Source: Deltaproteobacteria bacterium (lineage in GTDB: Bacteria; Desulfobacterota; JADFVX01). Taken from it: a stretch of DNA of 64,000 nucleotides. Under the pieces are notes generated by a model, which saw nothing but the letters and a program-made list of their open reading frames with translations, was not told the DNA's origin and did no database searches. Location of the stretch: assembly GCA_029860075.1 (NCBI GenBank), contig JAOUBX010000002.1, positions 90,980-154,979 of the forward strand. Direction: 5' to 3'. A program made the position numbers and the translations under genes. Numbering within the stretch: position 1 is the stretch's first letter; each line of letters opens with the position of its first letter. Positions 1 to 8,592 of the stretch are shown here, piece after piece.

Positions 1-15
1 AAATGGAATTAATTA

Positions 16-1182
16 TTAACTTTCTCTTACAAGTTCAGGTAATCCCGTATCCGGATTAAGGGTTATTTTATTCTTTCCCGCCATAAGGTCAATCAGTTCA
101 TGACCGACAAATTCCTTCCTCCAGCCCCTCCCTAAAGGAAGACCCTCTCTCCCGGCAGTTTCTTTATTTGAAATAAAATCGCTCACCTCGGCACGGGAAG
201 CAACGAGAGCCATATCGATATTAGAGGCAAGACACTTACCCTTCATATAAGCAAGGGCCAGATCGACCCTGGCATTTAAACACTCATCAACGCCATTATT
301 TGCGAAGGGCTGAGGGTAGTCATTTTCGTTAATGGAAAGTCCACGCTCTACAGCTTCAATGATAACCCTTCCATAGCGCTTTGCTTCCTTATCATTAAAG
401 CCCTTTATTCCTTTAATATCATTAAAAGACCTTACTTTCCTCCTGGCAAGGGCGACAAGAGCGTCGTCCTTCAGAACATGCCCTCTGGGGCGGTCCTCCA
501 TAATAGCTTCTTTTTCTCTCCAAGCAGCCAGCTCTCTCAAAACGGCCAGATCACGCCCTGTAAAACGCCCTGCTCCCTTTAATCGCTGGTATTGGGAAAA
601 GGGATCCTTATCTTCATAAAGAGAGGAATCATTGTACTTTAATAGTTCTTCCTTAACCCACTTCTCCCGGTCATGCGCTTTAACACGGGAAAGTAATTTT
701 TCTCTTGCGCCGGGAAGGTAGCGAACATCTTCAAGGGCATATTTCAACTGGGCTTCAGAAAGCGGCCTTTTAAGCCAGTCCGTTCTCGTCTCCGTTTTAT
801 GGAGTGTTATTGAAAAAATATCCCTAATGAGATCTCTCAGGGAAATATTCGAACTGAGCCCGGCAAAGCCTGCAACAAGACGTGTATCAAAAATATTAAC
901 CGGATAGCTTCCCGTAGCGCGCCTCAATATGGTCAGGTCTTGCTGGGCATCATGAAGGATTTTAACGACACTGCCATCTGACAGAAGTTCTCCCAGTATA
1001 CTTAAATCCTTAAAGCGGGGAGCATCAATAAGAAAACATTCGCCTTCCGAAAGGCCGGCCTGTATCAAACCAAGCCTTGGGTAATAAGATCTCTCCCAGA
1101 CAAATTCCGTATCAATGGCCACACATCCTGACTGTCTGGCATGAGAAACAAAGGCCTTCAATTCTTCAATCGTTGTTATCAT
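16..1182 (-). CDS. rnd: Ribonuclease D
   Basis: 3'-5' exoribonuclease of the DEDD family that trims tRNA 3' ends in the cytoplasm. The three exonuclease motifs are visible: DTEF near residue 26, HDAQQDL near 79, and Y-x3-D (KYALEDV) near 150-154, the DEDDy arrangement. An HRDC-type RNA-binding region follows at about residues 207-285 (LAAWRE, DRPRGHVLKDDAL). The length of about 388 residues is normal for Rnd. An earlier ATG at 1188 is possible, but its AGG would touch the start; the ATG at 1182 lies six bases from that AGG and is preferred. It is monocistronic as far as the window shows. Confidence 0.93.
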   Translation of the reverse strand: MITTIEELKAFVSHARQSGCVAIDTEFVWERSYYPRLGLIQAGLSEGECFLIDAPRFKDLSILGELLSDGSVVKILHDAQQDLTILRRATGSYPVNIFDTRLVAGFAGLSSNISLRDLIRDIFSITLHKTETRTDWLKRPLSEAQLKYALEDVRYLPGAREKLLSRVKAHDREKWVKEELLKYNDSSLYEDKDPFSQYQRLKGAGRFTGRDLAVLRELAAWREKEAIMEDRPRGHVLKDDALVALARRKVRSFNDIKGIKGFNDKEAKRYGRVIIEAVERGLSINENDYPQPFANNGVDECLNARVDLALAYMKGKCLASNIDMALVASRAEVSDFISNKETAGREGLPLGRGWRKEFVGHELIDLMAGKNKITLNPDTGLPELVRES

Positions 1183-1306
1183 AGTCATCCTGTTTCAAAA
1201 ATTACTTAAAAAGAGCGCATGGTACAGGGATTAACAGATTTTGTCAAAAGGTAACCTGAATGGAGCAACTTCACTGAAAACTGCGAGCCAACAGATTATG
1301 CTCCTT

Positions 1307-2137
1307 TCAACAACGGCACCAGTTCATTTCATCCCTTTTAAAATCTTCTTCAGTGAGCAGCTGATCTGCATTTTGAGACAATTTCTTTCGAAGTATTAGA
1401 AAGGTAACGGCGCCGACGGGAATGGCAAAGAACAGCTTTAGCGGCTCCATATAGCCCGGCGAAACGGCGCTTGCACCCAGTATGATCAAAGATAAGGGCG
1501 TTACGATGAAAGTTCCTGTGGTCCAATTGAGAGTAAACTGTCCAAACCCTGTAGAAACAAAGAAGAGCCACAACCACTTTTTTTCTGCTATAGGGGTTCT
1601 CAGACAAAGAACAATAACAATAAGGATAAAGAGAGGAATTAATATTGCCATTGCCAGAAAAAGATAGTGCACAGGTCCGGCATTATCAAACTTAAAAGCG
1701 TTACGGCTAAGCAGGGAATCATTAAAGAGCTCTGCATGAATTCCCGTTAAAAGAATCTTCCCTTCTTTTTTCTTCAACCCTATGTTGGTAATAAGCCACT
1801 TGCCGCGAAATGTATATTCATGTTTAAGTGAAACAAGCTCATAATAGTTGTTCTTAAAAACCTGTCTGCCAACGAGTTTGACTTCCAGTATATTGCCCCG
1901 GGGAAACTCTTCCGAGAGTAACTTGATATTCGCTTTTAAATCCTGACCTTTAAGCTCATCATCCATATATTGGAACATTTCGTCATATTGATTGCTTCCA
2001 AGCAGCTCTATATATCTTTTTACAAGGCGTTTTTCATTTTCCGGGGCAGCCTGTATGAGTAATAACTCCCGGTCACATGCCGTAAGAAAGATGCAGCAAA
2101 TCATAATAGCTATAATAAAAAATGAATGTCTGAGCAT
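1307..2137 (-). CDS. Membrane lipoprotein of unknown function
   Basis: Not assigned to a named family. The N-terminus is a lipoprotein signal with lipobox LTAC (Cys about residue 21), followed by an extracytoplasmic domain of about 130 residues (21-155) rich in charged residues. The C-terminus has three or four hydrophobic segments (about 157-180, 190-215, 230-250) and a hydrophilic tail ending in CRC. A lipid-anchored domain joined to a multi-span segment is an uncommon layout. No Shine-Dalgarno is clear. A TATAAT box 16 bases before the ATG suggests a very short leader. It lies 118 bases upstream of rnd on the same strand and may be cotranscribed with it. Confidence 0.7.
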   Translation of the reverse strand: MLRHSFFIIAIMICCIFLTACDRELLLIQAAPENEKRLVKRYIELLGSNQYDEMFQYMDDELKGQDLKANIKLLSEEFPRGNILEVKLVGRQVFKNNYYELVSLKHEYTFRGKWLITNIGLKKKEGKILLTGIHAELFNDSLLSRNAFKFDNAGPVHYLFLAMAILIPLFILIVIVLCLRTPIAEKKWLWLFFVSTGFGQFTLNWTTGTFIVTPLSLIILGASAVSPGYMEPLKLFFAIPVGAVTFLILRKKLSQNADQLLTEEDFKRDEMNWCRC

Positions 2138-2282
2138 ATTTTTTGAATTTTTAATTATACAAAAAGGCTACCTCTTATTAGCGCCCATCGAAAAAGGCGG
2201 TAAATATGAAGGACCTGCCAATCCAAAAATTTGCAGCAAGATCGGCGTAAGTATCCCTCCTGTAATCAAAGCCCCACCACAA

Positions 2283-2381
2283 GGTGCGGCGTATAGGCAA
2301 GATGCGGCGTATAGGCGCGGCAACAACCTTCCCGCCTTATGGCGGCAGGATGCAGGGAATGCGCCCGCCGGGGATTAAAAC
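2283..2381. repeat. GC-rich dispersed repeat, copy A
   Basis: Holds a tandem duplication of TGCGGCGTATAGGC (2285 and 2303), then a stem around CCGCCTTATGGCGG, and ends GGGGATTAAAAC. A related but diverged sequence with the same order of blocks lies at 36017-36096 between atpD and atpC. The rest of the gap 2138-2486 shows only the glnA terminator. Confidence 0.5.
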
Positions 2382-2432
2382 AATTTTATCTTATAGACGG
2401 CCCGGATAAAAGAGATAAAAGAAATCATTATT

Positions 2433-2466
2433 AAAAAAAAGGCCCTCAATAATTGAGGGCCTTTTT
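2433..2466 (-). terminator. Intrinsic terminator of the amt-glnB-glnA operon
   Basis: GGCCCTCAAT (2441-2450) pairs with ATTGAGGGCC (2452-2461). It is flanked by A8 on the left and T5 on the right, so it can work in both directions. It starts 20 bases after the glnA stop codon. Confidence 0.9.
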
Positions 2467-2486
2467 CATGCTAAAAAATCCGTTTA

Positions 2487-3893
2487 TCAGCAGTCGAAAT
2501 AAAGTTCAAACTCCTTCGGACAAGGTGTCATCCTTACAGGGTTAATCTCACTTTCCGTTTTGTAATCTATCCAGGTATCGATAACATCCTGGGTAAAGAC
2601 GTCACCTTTAAGAAGGAACTCATGGTCTTCCTTAAGTGCCTCAAGTGCCTCTTCAAGTGAACCTGCAGCGGAAGGAATATTGGCCAGTTCTTCAGGGGAA
2701 AGACCGTAAATGTTCTTATCGAGCGGCTCACCGGGATCAATCTTGTTTTCGATACCGTCAAGACCTGCCATAAGAAGGGCGGAGAAAGCAAGGTAGCCGT
2801 TGCATGACGGATCAGGGAACCTGGCCTCGATTCTTCTTGCCTTTGGCGAATTAACGATAGGAATCCTGATAGAAGCAGAACGGTTCCTGCTTGAATAGGC
2901 GAGGTTGATTGGCGCTTCATAACCGGGAACGAGTCTCTTATAAGAGTTAGTGCTCGGATTACAAAGGGCATTAAGCGCTCTTGCATGCTTTAGTATTCCA
3001 CCGATATAGTAAAGGCCTGCTTCACTGAGACCGGCATACTTGTCACCGGAGAAAAGGTTCTTACCATCTCTCCAGATGGACTGGTGAACATGCATCCCCG
3101 TACCGTTATCATTAAAGACAGGCTTTGGCATAAAGGTAACAGTCTTGCCGTTTCTAAAAGCCACATTCTTGATGACATACTTATACCACTTTAGCTGGTC
3201 AGCCATCTTGAGAAGTGAGTTGAACTTCATCGAAATCTCACCCTGACCGGCAGTGGCCACTTCATGATGCTGCATTTCTACGGTGAAGCCGAGCTTCTGA
3301 AGCTCCATGACCATCTCATTCCTGAGATCATTGAGGGAGTCAGTGGGCATACAAGGGAAATAACCTTCCTTGTGTCTCGGCTTGTATCCGAGGTTTGGAA
3401 GTTCTTCCCTGCCTGTATTCCAGATACCTTCAGAAGAATCGATAGAATAAAAACCATGATCAGGGCCCTGAGAGTACCTTACATCGTCAAGGATAAAGAA
3501 CTCGGGCTCAGGGCCGAAATAAGCCGTATCTCCAATACCTGAAGATTTAAGGTAAGCTTCGGCCTTTCCCGCAATGTTTCTCGGGTCCCTTGAGTAAGGC
3601 TCTTTTGTAATAGGATCAAAGATGTTACAGATAAAGCTAAGGGTAGGCTCTTTTACAAAAGGGTCCATCATAGCAGTAGAAGGATCAGGAATAACAAGCA
3701 TATCACTGGCATGGATGGGCTGCCATCCCCTGATGCTGGAACCGTCAAAACCGAGACCGTCTTCAAAAAGGTCTTCCTCAAGCGCCCCCACAGGGATGCT
3801 GAAATGCTGCCACGTTCCAACAAAGTCCATAAATTTCATATCAACCATGGTTGCGCCATGGTCTTTCGCCATTTTTATTGCATTTTTCGGCAT
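2487..3893 (-). CDS. glnA: Glutamine synthetase, type I
   Basis: Condenses ammonium and glutamate to glutamine with ATP; a cytosolic dodecamer and the entry point of assimilated nitrogen. At 468 residues it matches the GSI-beta form. Visible signatures are the N-terminal D-F-V-G-T block, DGSSIRGW near residue 50, FGPEPEFF, and the [10 protein letters not shown] active-site block. Tyr396 in NIYGLSPEE sits where the adenylylated tyrosine of enteric GlnA lies, so control by adenylylation is likely. The start has a clear AAAGGAGG eight bases upstream. It is the last gene of amt-glnB-glnA, 42 bases after glnB and before a strong terminator. Confidence 0.97.
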   Translation of the reverse strand: MPKNAIKMAKDHGATMVDMKFMDFVGTWQHFSIPVGALEEDLFEDGLGFDGSSIRGWQPIHASDMLVIPDPSTAMMDPFVKEPTLSFICNIFDPITKEPYSRDPRNIAGKAEAYLKSSGIGDTAYFGPEPEFFILDDVRYSQGPDHGFYSIDSSEGIWNTGREELPNLGYKPRHKEGYFPCMPTDSLNDLRNEMVMELQKLGFTVEMQHHEVATAGQGEISMKFNSLLKMADQLKWYKYVIKNVAFRNGKTVTFMPKPVFNDNGTGMHVHQSIWRDGKNLFSGDKYAGLSEAGLYYIGGILKHARALNALCNPSTNSYKRLVPGYEAPINLAYSSRNRSASIRIPIVNSPKARRIEARFPDPSCNGYLAFSALLMAGLDGIENKIDPGEPLDKNIYGLSPEELANIPSAAGSLEEALEALKEDHEFLLKGDVFTQDVIDTWIDYKTESEINPVRMTPCPKEFELYFDC

Positions 3894-3935
3894 TTCCTAC
3901 TCCTCCTTTAAATAGATGTTTCCTGTTTTAATTTT

Positions 3936-4292
<357 letters not shown>

Positions 4293-4351
4293 TTACCAAT
4301 GGTTTGAAATGTGGAAAATTACCATAAAGACCGATGCAAGTCCAGACAATT

Positions 4352-5572
4352 CTAGCCCGTCCTCACCGTCTCTTCGGGGTAGGCATGGATACTGTGTATG
4401 GACAGGTCGGCCCCCCTGAATTCGTCATCTTCGTTGAGCCTGATGCCGACAGTCAGATCAAGTGCTTTATAAACGATGATTCCTGCAGCAAGCGCATAGA
4501 CCGCCGCCAGGGCCGTCCCGAGAAACTGCGATACAAATGAAATCCCCCCCATTCCCCCCAGGGCCTCATATCCGAAAATGCCCGTTGCAATACCGCCCCA
4601 TGAACCGACGAGGCCATGAAGGGGCCACACACCGAGAACATCGTCTATCTTTAATTTCTCCGTCTCCCAGATAAACCCTCTCACAAAAATCAGGGACCCC
4701 ATAGCGCCGATAACAAATGCAGCCAGCGGGTGAACAATATCTGAACTGGAGCAAATAGCCACAAGACCGGCCAGCGCTCCGTTATGGACAAAACCGGGAT
4801 CCCTCTTCGTTGTAAAGAGGGCGGCAAGAACACCGCCGACCATGGACATGAGAGAGTTAACGGCAACAAGTCCCGAAATGCCCGTCAGGTTTTGAGCGCT
4901 CATTACATTAAAGCCAAACCAGCCCACAGCGAGAATCCAGCTGCCAAGGGCCAAAAAAGGGATATTGCTTACGGGAATGGGCCTGCTTCTCATCTTTGTA
5001 TACCTTCCAAGACGGGCACCGAGAAGAACAATGCCTGCCAGCGCAATCCAGCCGCCGACTGAATGAACGACGACAGAGCCTGCAAAATCATGAAAGGGAA
5101 CTCCCCCAAGGCGTTTTAAACCTCCCTGCAACCATCCGGAGTATTTCCCCCAGACAGACGTTTCAAAGAGAGGGTAGACAATACCTGCAAAGATAGCGCC
5201 TGCAAAAAGCTGGGGCCAGAACTTTGCCCTCTCAGCTATGCCCCCCGAAATAATTGCCGGAATACACCCTGCAAAGCATAAGAGGAAAAAGAATTTAACA
5301 AGCTGGTAACCCTGGTCAGCACCCAACAGCTCATCTACGGGCCTTATAAAGCAGATGCCGTAGGCCAATGGAAATCCGATTAGAAAATAGACAACAGTCG
5401 ATAGGGACCAATCCGATAATATTTTAACAAGTCCGTTGACCTGGTTCTTTTTCCTTACCGTACCAACCTCAAGGAAGGCAAAGCCTGCATGCATGGCAAA
5501 AACCATGACGGCGCCAAGCATAAGAAAAAGTACATCGCCACTTCTAATTAGAGTTTCCACATTTTTTTCCAC
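4352..5572 (-). CDS. amt: Ammonium transporter
   Basis: Inner-membrane Amt/Mep/Rh channel that takes up ammonium. About eleven hydrophobic segments over 406 residues fit the family. The conserved pore histidines are seen as SVVVHSVGGW (about residue 168) and WPLHGLVGSWGG (about 318), and the D-F-A-G-S recruitment site is present. The start is GTG at 5572 with GGCAGG upstream; an ATG-first reading is not possible there. It is the first gene of the operon and is controlled by the -24/-12 promoter at 5624-5639. The order amt-glnB-glnA couples uptake, its PII regulator and assimilation. Confidence 0.95.
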   Translation of the reverse strand: MEKNVETLIRSGDVLFLMLGAVMVFAMHAGFAFLEVGTVRKKNQVNGLVKILSDWSLSTVVYFLIGFPLAYGICFIRPVDELLGADQGYQLVKFFFLLCFAGCIPAIISGGIAERAKFWPQLFAGAIFAGIVYPLFETSVWGKYSGWLQGGLKRLGGVPFHDFAGSVVVHSVGGWIALAGIVLLGARLGRYTKMRSRPIPVSNIPFLALGSWILAVGWFGFNVMSAQNLTGISGLVAVNSLMSMVGGVLAALFTTKRDPGFVHNGALAGLVAICSSSDIVHPLAAFVIGAMGSLIFVRGFIWETEKLKIDDVLGVWPLHGLVGSWGGIATGIFGYEALGGMGGISFVSQFLGTALAAVYALAAGIIVYKALDLTVGIRLNEDDEFRGADLSIHSIHAYPEETVRTG

Positions 5573-5623
5573 GCTTTTACCTGCCTCTCTTTTTTACTCT
5601 TTTATCAAGAGCACAGCATAATG

Positions 5624-5639
5624 AGCAAAAAGCTTGCCA
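5624..5639 (-). promoter_or_regulatory. Sigma-54 (-24/-12) promoter of amt-glnB-glnA
   Basis: On the minus strand the site reads TGGCAAGCTTTTTGCT, matching TGGCAC-N5-TTGC with exact GG-N10-GC spacing. Predicted transcription start is about 5613, giving a leader of about 40 bases before the GTG of amt. Confidence 0.82.
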
Positions 5640-5703
5640 AAAGCATTTTTGACAATATTTGCCCTCCATTAAAGGCTTTACAAAAAAAAGAAGAATTATT
5701 TAT

Positions 5704-5722
5704 CTGCATATAATTTATGCAG
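5704..5722 (-). promoter_or_regulatory. NtrC-like upstream activator palindrome
   Basis: Perfect inverted repeat CTGCATA-TAATT-TATGCAG. The inner TGCA-N9-TGCA has the 17-base layout of NtrC sites and is centred about 100 bases upstream of the predicted sigma-54 start, the usual enhancer distance. A weaker TGCT-N9-TGCA lies at 5796-5812. NtrC binding is inferred from pattern and position only. Confidence 0.6.
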
Positions 5723-5876
5723 AAAAAACCACATCTATGGCACAGCAACGACACAAACCAAACAATACTCTTAATAATCAACCAGTTACAAACAATGCTC
5801 TTTTTTTATGCAATGCCTGCCAATTAGGCAGACCTAACTTTTTTACTAACAAAATGGATATCTGTGTATTTTTTAG

Positions 5877-5906
5877 TTGACTCGCGGGGTAAATAAGGGT
5901 TACTAT
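5877..5906 (+). promoter_or_regulatory. Sigma-70 promoter for the divergent small RNA
   Basis: -35 TTGACT (5877-5882) and -10 TACTAT (5901-5906), 18-base spacer. The predicted start, about 5913, is exactly the first base of the first hairpin of the RNA below. Confidence 0.55.
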
Positions 5907-5912
5907 TGTCTT

Positions 5913-5987
5913 GGTTGCAAGGTTTATCCTTGAAACCACGGACCGTCGCTGGTTCCCCCACCACCCCCCAGCGGCGGTCCTTTTTAT
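5913..5987 (+). ncRNA. Candidate small RNA divergent from amt
   Basis: About 75 bases between a sigma-70 promoter and an intrinsic terminator, with no reading frame inside. Hairpin 1 pairs GGTT-CAAGG (5913-5922) with CCTTG-AACC (5928-5937) around a TTTAT loop. Hairpin 2 pairs the 13-base arms 5940-5952 and 5968-5980 and is followed by TTTTTATTTT. Its 15-base loop is almost all C, so it could pair with G-rich ribosome-binding sites, a common seed type in trans-acting sRNAs. It shares the gap with the NtrC-like site of amt, which suggests but does not prove a nitrogen link. No known RNA family was recognised. Confidence 0.5.
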
Positions 5988-5990
5988 TTT
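5940..5990 (+). terminator. Intrinsic terminator of the candidate small RNA
   Basis: Thirteen-pair stem (one G-U) with C-rich loop and T5-A-T4 tail. Nothing else on the plus strand upstream needs it. Confidence 0.85.
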
Positions 5991-6002
5991 CTATTCATTT
6001 AC

Positions 6003-6046
6003 AAAAAAAAGCCCGGCTAATCAATCGATGAGCCGGGCTTTTTTTT
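6003..6046 (-). terminator. Bidirectional terminator after the EamA gene
   Basis: GCCCGGCT (6011-6018) pairs with AGCCGGGC (6031-6038), flanked by A8 and T8. It lies 34 bases past the stop of the exporter gene and also faces the small RNA. Confidence 0.88.
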
Positions 6047-6079
6047 ATTCCCTCTTTTATAATTTTGAACAGAGCAGCG

Positions 6080-6979
6080 TTACTTTTTATTCCCTGTGGC
6101 AATACGGGTTCCCCACAGGATCAGTATAAATGCAGCTAAGCTTGTTATAGAAACAGTCTCACCGAGAAGAAGTGAGGCATAGAGAATAGACAGTGCTTTA
6201 CCGGCGTGGGAAAAGGAGCTCATATAGCTAACATCGAGTTTTGATACAAGCCAGCGTCTGTAATAAAAAAGGAAGATGCCCACAACAGTAACAAGATAGA
6301 GATAGGCCCCCACCGACTTCCCTGTTAGCGGGACGGCTAACAGGCTTTCAGCGCTGAGGCAAAAGAAGAGAGCAAAAACAATAACCGAGAGGAAATTGGT
6401 CGAAACAAGGAGTTGGCGGGGATTTGCTCCATGAATGAGCGCCTTCTTTTCAAAAACAACCATGGCATTATTAAAGACAACGCTCACCAACATAAGGAAA
6501 TCACCCGTCAAATGAGAAGAGAGATTGCCCCCGTCAAAACCATTTCTCAGAATAAGCAGGAGAACCATCCCGGCAAGGCTTGTTACGATCCCCGCAACAT
6601 GATGACTTCTCACATTTTCATGTTCCAGTATAAAGTGAATAAGCACAAGAGAAACAACGGGGGAAATGGTGGAAAGCATAACCGCCCTGTTTGCAGGAAT
6701 AAGCCAGAGAGCCACATAAAAAAGGATGACTCCCACCGCTTTGCAGGACGCAGCGATTAGGACATATTTTCTCGCCTCCCTGTTAGGGCCGATCAGGCCT
6801 TCCCCTCGTGAAATTACCCAGAATGTAAAAACAATCCCGATGAAAGCCATGCGGAGCATACCCAGCGCAAAAGGGGGCCAACCAACGTTAATGGCATACT
6901 TTATGGCAATGGGATTGGATGAACCAACGGCGATAAATATGGAAATAAGAAAGAGGCGGTTATTGGTGATAGTCGGCAT
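6080..6979 (-). CDS. EamA/DMT-family transporter
   Basis: Inner-membrane permease of the drug/metabolite transporter superfamily with about ten hydrophobic helices in two homologous halves (two EamA repeats), about 299 residues. Signs include the N-terminal helix with S-N-P-I-A-I-K-Y, the NRAVMLSTISPVVSLVL block and the C-terminal LLLGETVSITSLAAF block, both typical of the family. The substrate cannot be read from sequence. The frame is open back to a TTG at 7042, but that TTG is part of a TTGACA box 17 bases from TTTATC, so a promoter is more likely there and the ATG at 6979 is preferred. It stands alone between two non-coding gaps. Confidence 0.85.
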   Translation of the reverse strand: MPTITNNRLFLISIFIAVGSSNPIAIKYAINVGWPPFALGMLRMAFIGIVFTFWVISRGEGLIGPNREARKYVLIAASCKAVGVILFYVALWLIPANRAVMLSTISPVVSLVLIHFILEHENVRSHHVAGIVTSLAGMVLLLILRNGFDGGNLSSHLTGDFLMLVSVVFNNAMVVFEKKALIHGANPRQLLVSTNFLSVIVFALFFCLSAESLLAVPLTGKSVGAYLYLVTVVGIFLFYYRRWLVSKLDVSYMSSFSHAGKALSILYASLLLGETVSITSLAAFILILWGTRIATGNKK

Positions 6980-7109
6980 TAGGCAAGTGAACCCGGAAAA
7001 TTGATTGGAGAGAGATAAACACAGATGCTTTATAATTGTCAAAGGGAAAAGCGTTTATCTTGCAGAACGGTTCTTGATGGCAAACCGGTTAGGAAATTGC
7101 ACCACTGTT

Positions 7110-7250
7110 CCTCCCCCTTCAAGGGGGAGGTCAGGAGGGGGATGGGTTATTTTTTTGATACCATTTCCATGTTAACCCATCCCCAACCCTCTACCCTCAA
7201 GCACCCCCTGCGGAGTATAAAGGGCATCGAGACCCTCGAAAGGGAGGGGG
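7110..7250. repeat. REP-like palindromic intergenic repeat
   Basis: CCTCCCCCTT (7110-7119) pairs with AAGGGGGAGG (7121-7130). GGGGATGGGTTA (7138-7149) pairs with TAACCCATCCCC (7173-7184), and further C/G-rich arms run to about 7250. No gene is seen in 6980-7412. Confidence 0.6.
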
Positions 7251-7412
7251 TTTGTAAATTTCTGCAAAATCCTAACCGGACACGACTGGATCCAAGGGCT
7301 GTTTCCAGGTTTAAAGAAAGCCTATATTAATCAGCAAAAAAACCGGGACGGATATCCCCCTTTTTACAGGAAGAACTTCTCTGTTGATCTGGCTGGAAAT
7401 ATTCTTTGTTTA

Positions 7413-7599
7413 CTATTTAGTGTCCATCCAGAAACTATAATGAATCAAACTATGTTTTCAATTCGGAAAGGAGGGATTTTTTGCAAGGTCAAGGATATTA
7501 AGGGTTTCGCCGAGTTGTACTACTGTACATGGCACAAGCAAAACCGAAGATTGACGTAGAGATTGCGAAAAAGCACCCTTGACCGATGAAAACTATTTA
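7413..7599. mobile_element. 187-bp MITE-like element, copy 1
   Basis: A non-coding element repeated at 49001-49187 with about 90 percent identity and exactly the same length. It carries nested inverted arms: GGTCAAGG/CCTTGACC, TTTCGC/GCGAAA and a central TGTAC-TACT-GTACA, with weaker matching ends. It is bounded by CTATTTA on both sides (7413-7419 and 7593-7599). The other copy is bounded by CTAAATA, so the two variable bases agree within each copy, as a target-site duplication would leave. Its right end supplies the stop codon of the gene at 7593-8102. No transposase is present. Confidence 0.75.
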
Positions 7600-8102
7600 A
7601 GTTCAGATACAGCTACCATATAGTTTTTGCCGTAATATTTTGCGCATTTGGGACATGTCGTATAGAAAAAAAAGGTTTTTTTTACTTCTTTACCTTTACT
7701 TTTGACAAATTTTTCCATTTCTTTTTCCCACTTGGGTGCATTCTTATAGGGCCCCTCAAAAACCTTTGTCAGGAAGTCTCCCGTCATATGCACCATTTCC
7801 TCTCCGGGAACATCTTTAGTCACAGAAAAATAATGTTCGCCAGTCCAGGCGGAGGGGTCATAAGATAAAACAATAAACTCATCTTCACGCTTTGCATTTG
7901 CTTTTTCAATGGCACTAAATGTTTTAGGAAATACAGAACCCATATTAATGGGAATATGAAAAATACTTCTGGTTTTTGCCTTAAGGAATAATTTTTCTTT
8001 AAAGTGAAGATCTTGCTCATCCCATCCAGCCCTTTTGAACCTTGGACAGCAATGGGTCGGATTGTCACTCATATCGTACTTTGGCAGAGCATTTATTTCC
8101 AT
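7593..8102 (-). CDS. Conserved protein of unknown function with CxxC motif
   Basis: A 169-residue soluble protein whose start has AGG five bases upstream. Visible features are an N-terminal NPTHCCPRF motif (Cys pair at about 18-19), a central D-P-S-A-W-T-G-E block, and a C-terminal TTCPKCAKYYGKNY that looks like a metal-binding or redox CxxC. I recognise it as a conserved small bacterial protein of this type but know no established function. The stop codon lies in the duplicated target of the 187-bp element, and a second element lies 114 bases upstream of the start, so both flanks have been targeted by insertions. Confidence 0.75.
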   Translation of the reverse strand: MEINALPKYDMSDNPTHCCPRFKRAGWDEQDLHFKEKLFLKAKTRSIFHIPINMGSVFPKTFSAIEKANAKREDEFIVLSYDPSAWTGEHYFSVTKDVPGEEMVHMTGDFLTKVFEGPYKNAPKWEKEMEKFVKSKGKEVKKTFFFYTTCPKCAKYYGKNYMVAVSELK

Positions 8103-8215
8103 TTCACCTATCTCTATTAAGAAATACCCTTTACTATAAGTGTAGCAAAAGATGCCACTTTGTAAATAGTCCTGCTCATTTCTATAGCTCCCTTTAAAAA
8201 AACTTATAAATTACT

Positions 8216-8493
8216 GGGATACATCCGAATGGCACTAAGTTAAGCACTATTATTATAAAAACGGCACCCTCCAAGCCTCTACTATTAACAGGGCAACTTG
8301 AATTGTTGCATCCTCAATATTGTCATTCCCGCATTGTTTTAGCGGGAATCCGGTTTTTAATTGTTATGGATACCCGATAAAAGACTATGGCCATGACACA
8401 TGTTAATTGCCATTGCCAACTTATTAATACAGGGGCAGGGTATTGATAATGCATGCTAAATACCCTTAACTTAGTGCCATTCGGGATACATCC
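8216..8493. mobile_element. 256-bp MITE with 11-bp target duplication
   Basis: Perfect 18-base terminal inverted repeats, GAATGGCACTAAGTTAAG (8227-8244) and its complement (8465-8482). They are directly flanked by identical 11-base sequences GGGATACATCC (8216-8226 and 8483-8493). The interior holds no open reading frame of note but does carry a smaller palindrome around TTCCCGC...GCGGGAA (8328-8348). The long duplication and end sequence suggest mobilisation by an IS4-superfamily transposase encoded elsewhere; that is inference. Confidence 0.85.
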
Positions 8494-8592
8494 CTTAAAG
8501 AAGTTCTCTTTAAGAACATTAGCTGTTATTCCGTAATGATGAAGTTTGAAATAGATTAGAAAAAACAAGGTCACCCCCCCTCTTGGCAGTGA

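Noticed and set aside
5659..5880. 73-codon plus-strand frame upstream of amt
   Set aside because: Covers the sigma-54 promoter and NtrC-like site; no ribosome-binding site; low-complexity product.
7043..7412. CRISPR-like direct repeats
   Set aside because: The repeats are palindromic REP-type arms, not regularly spaced identical units; no cas genes in the window.
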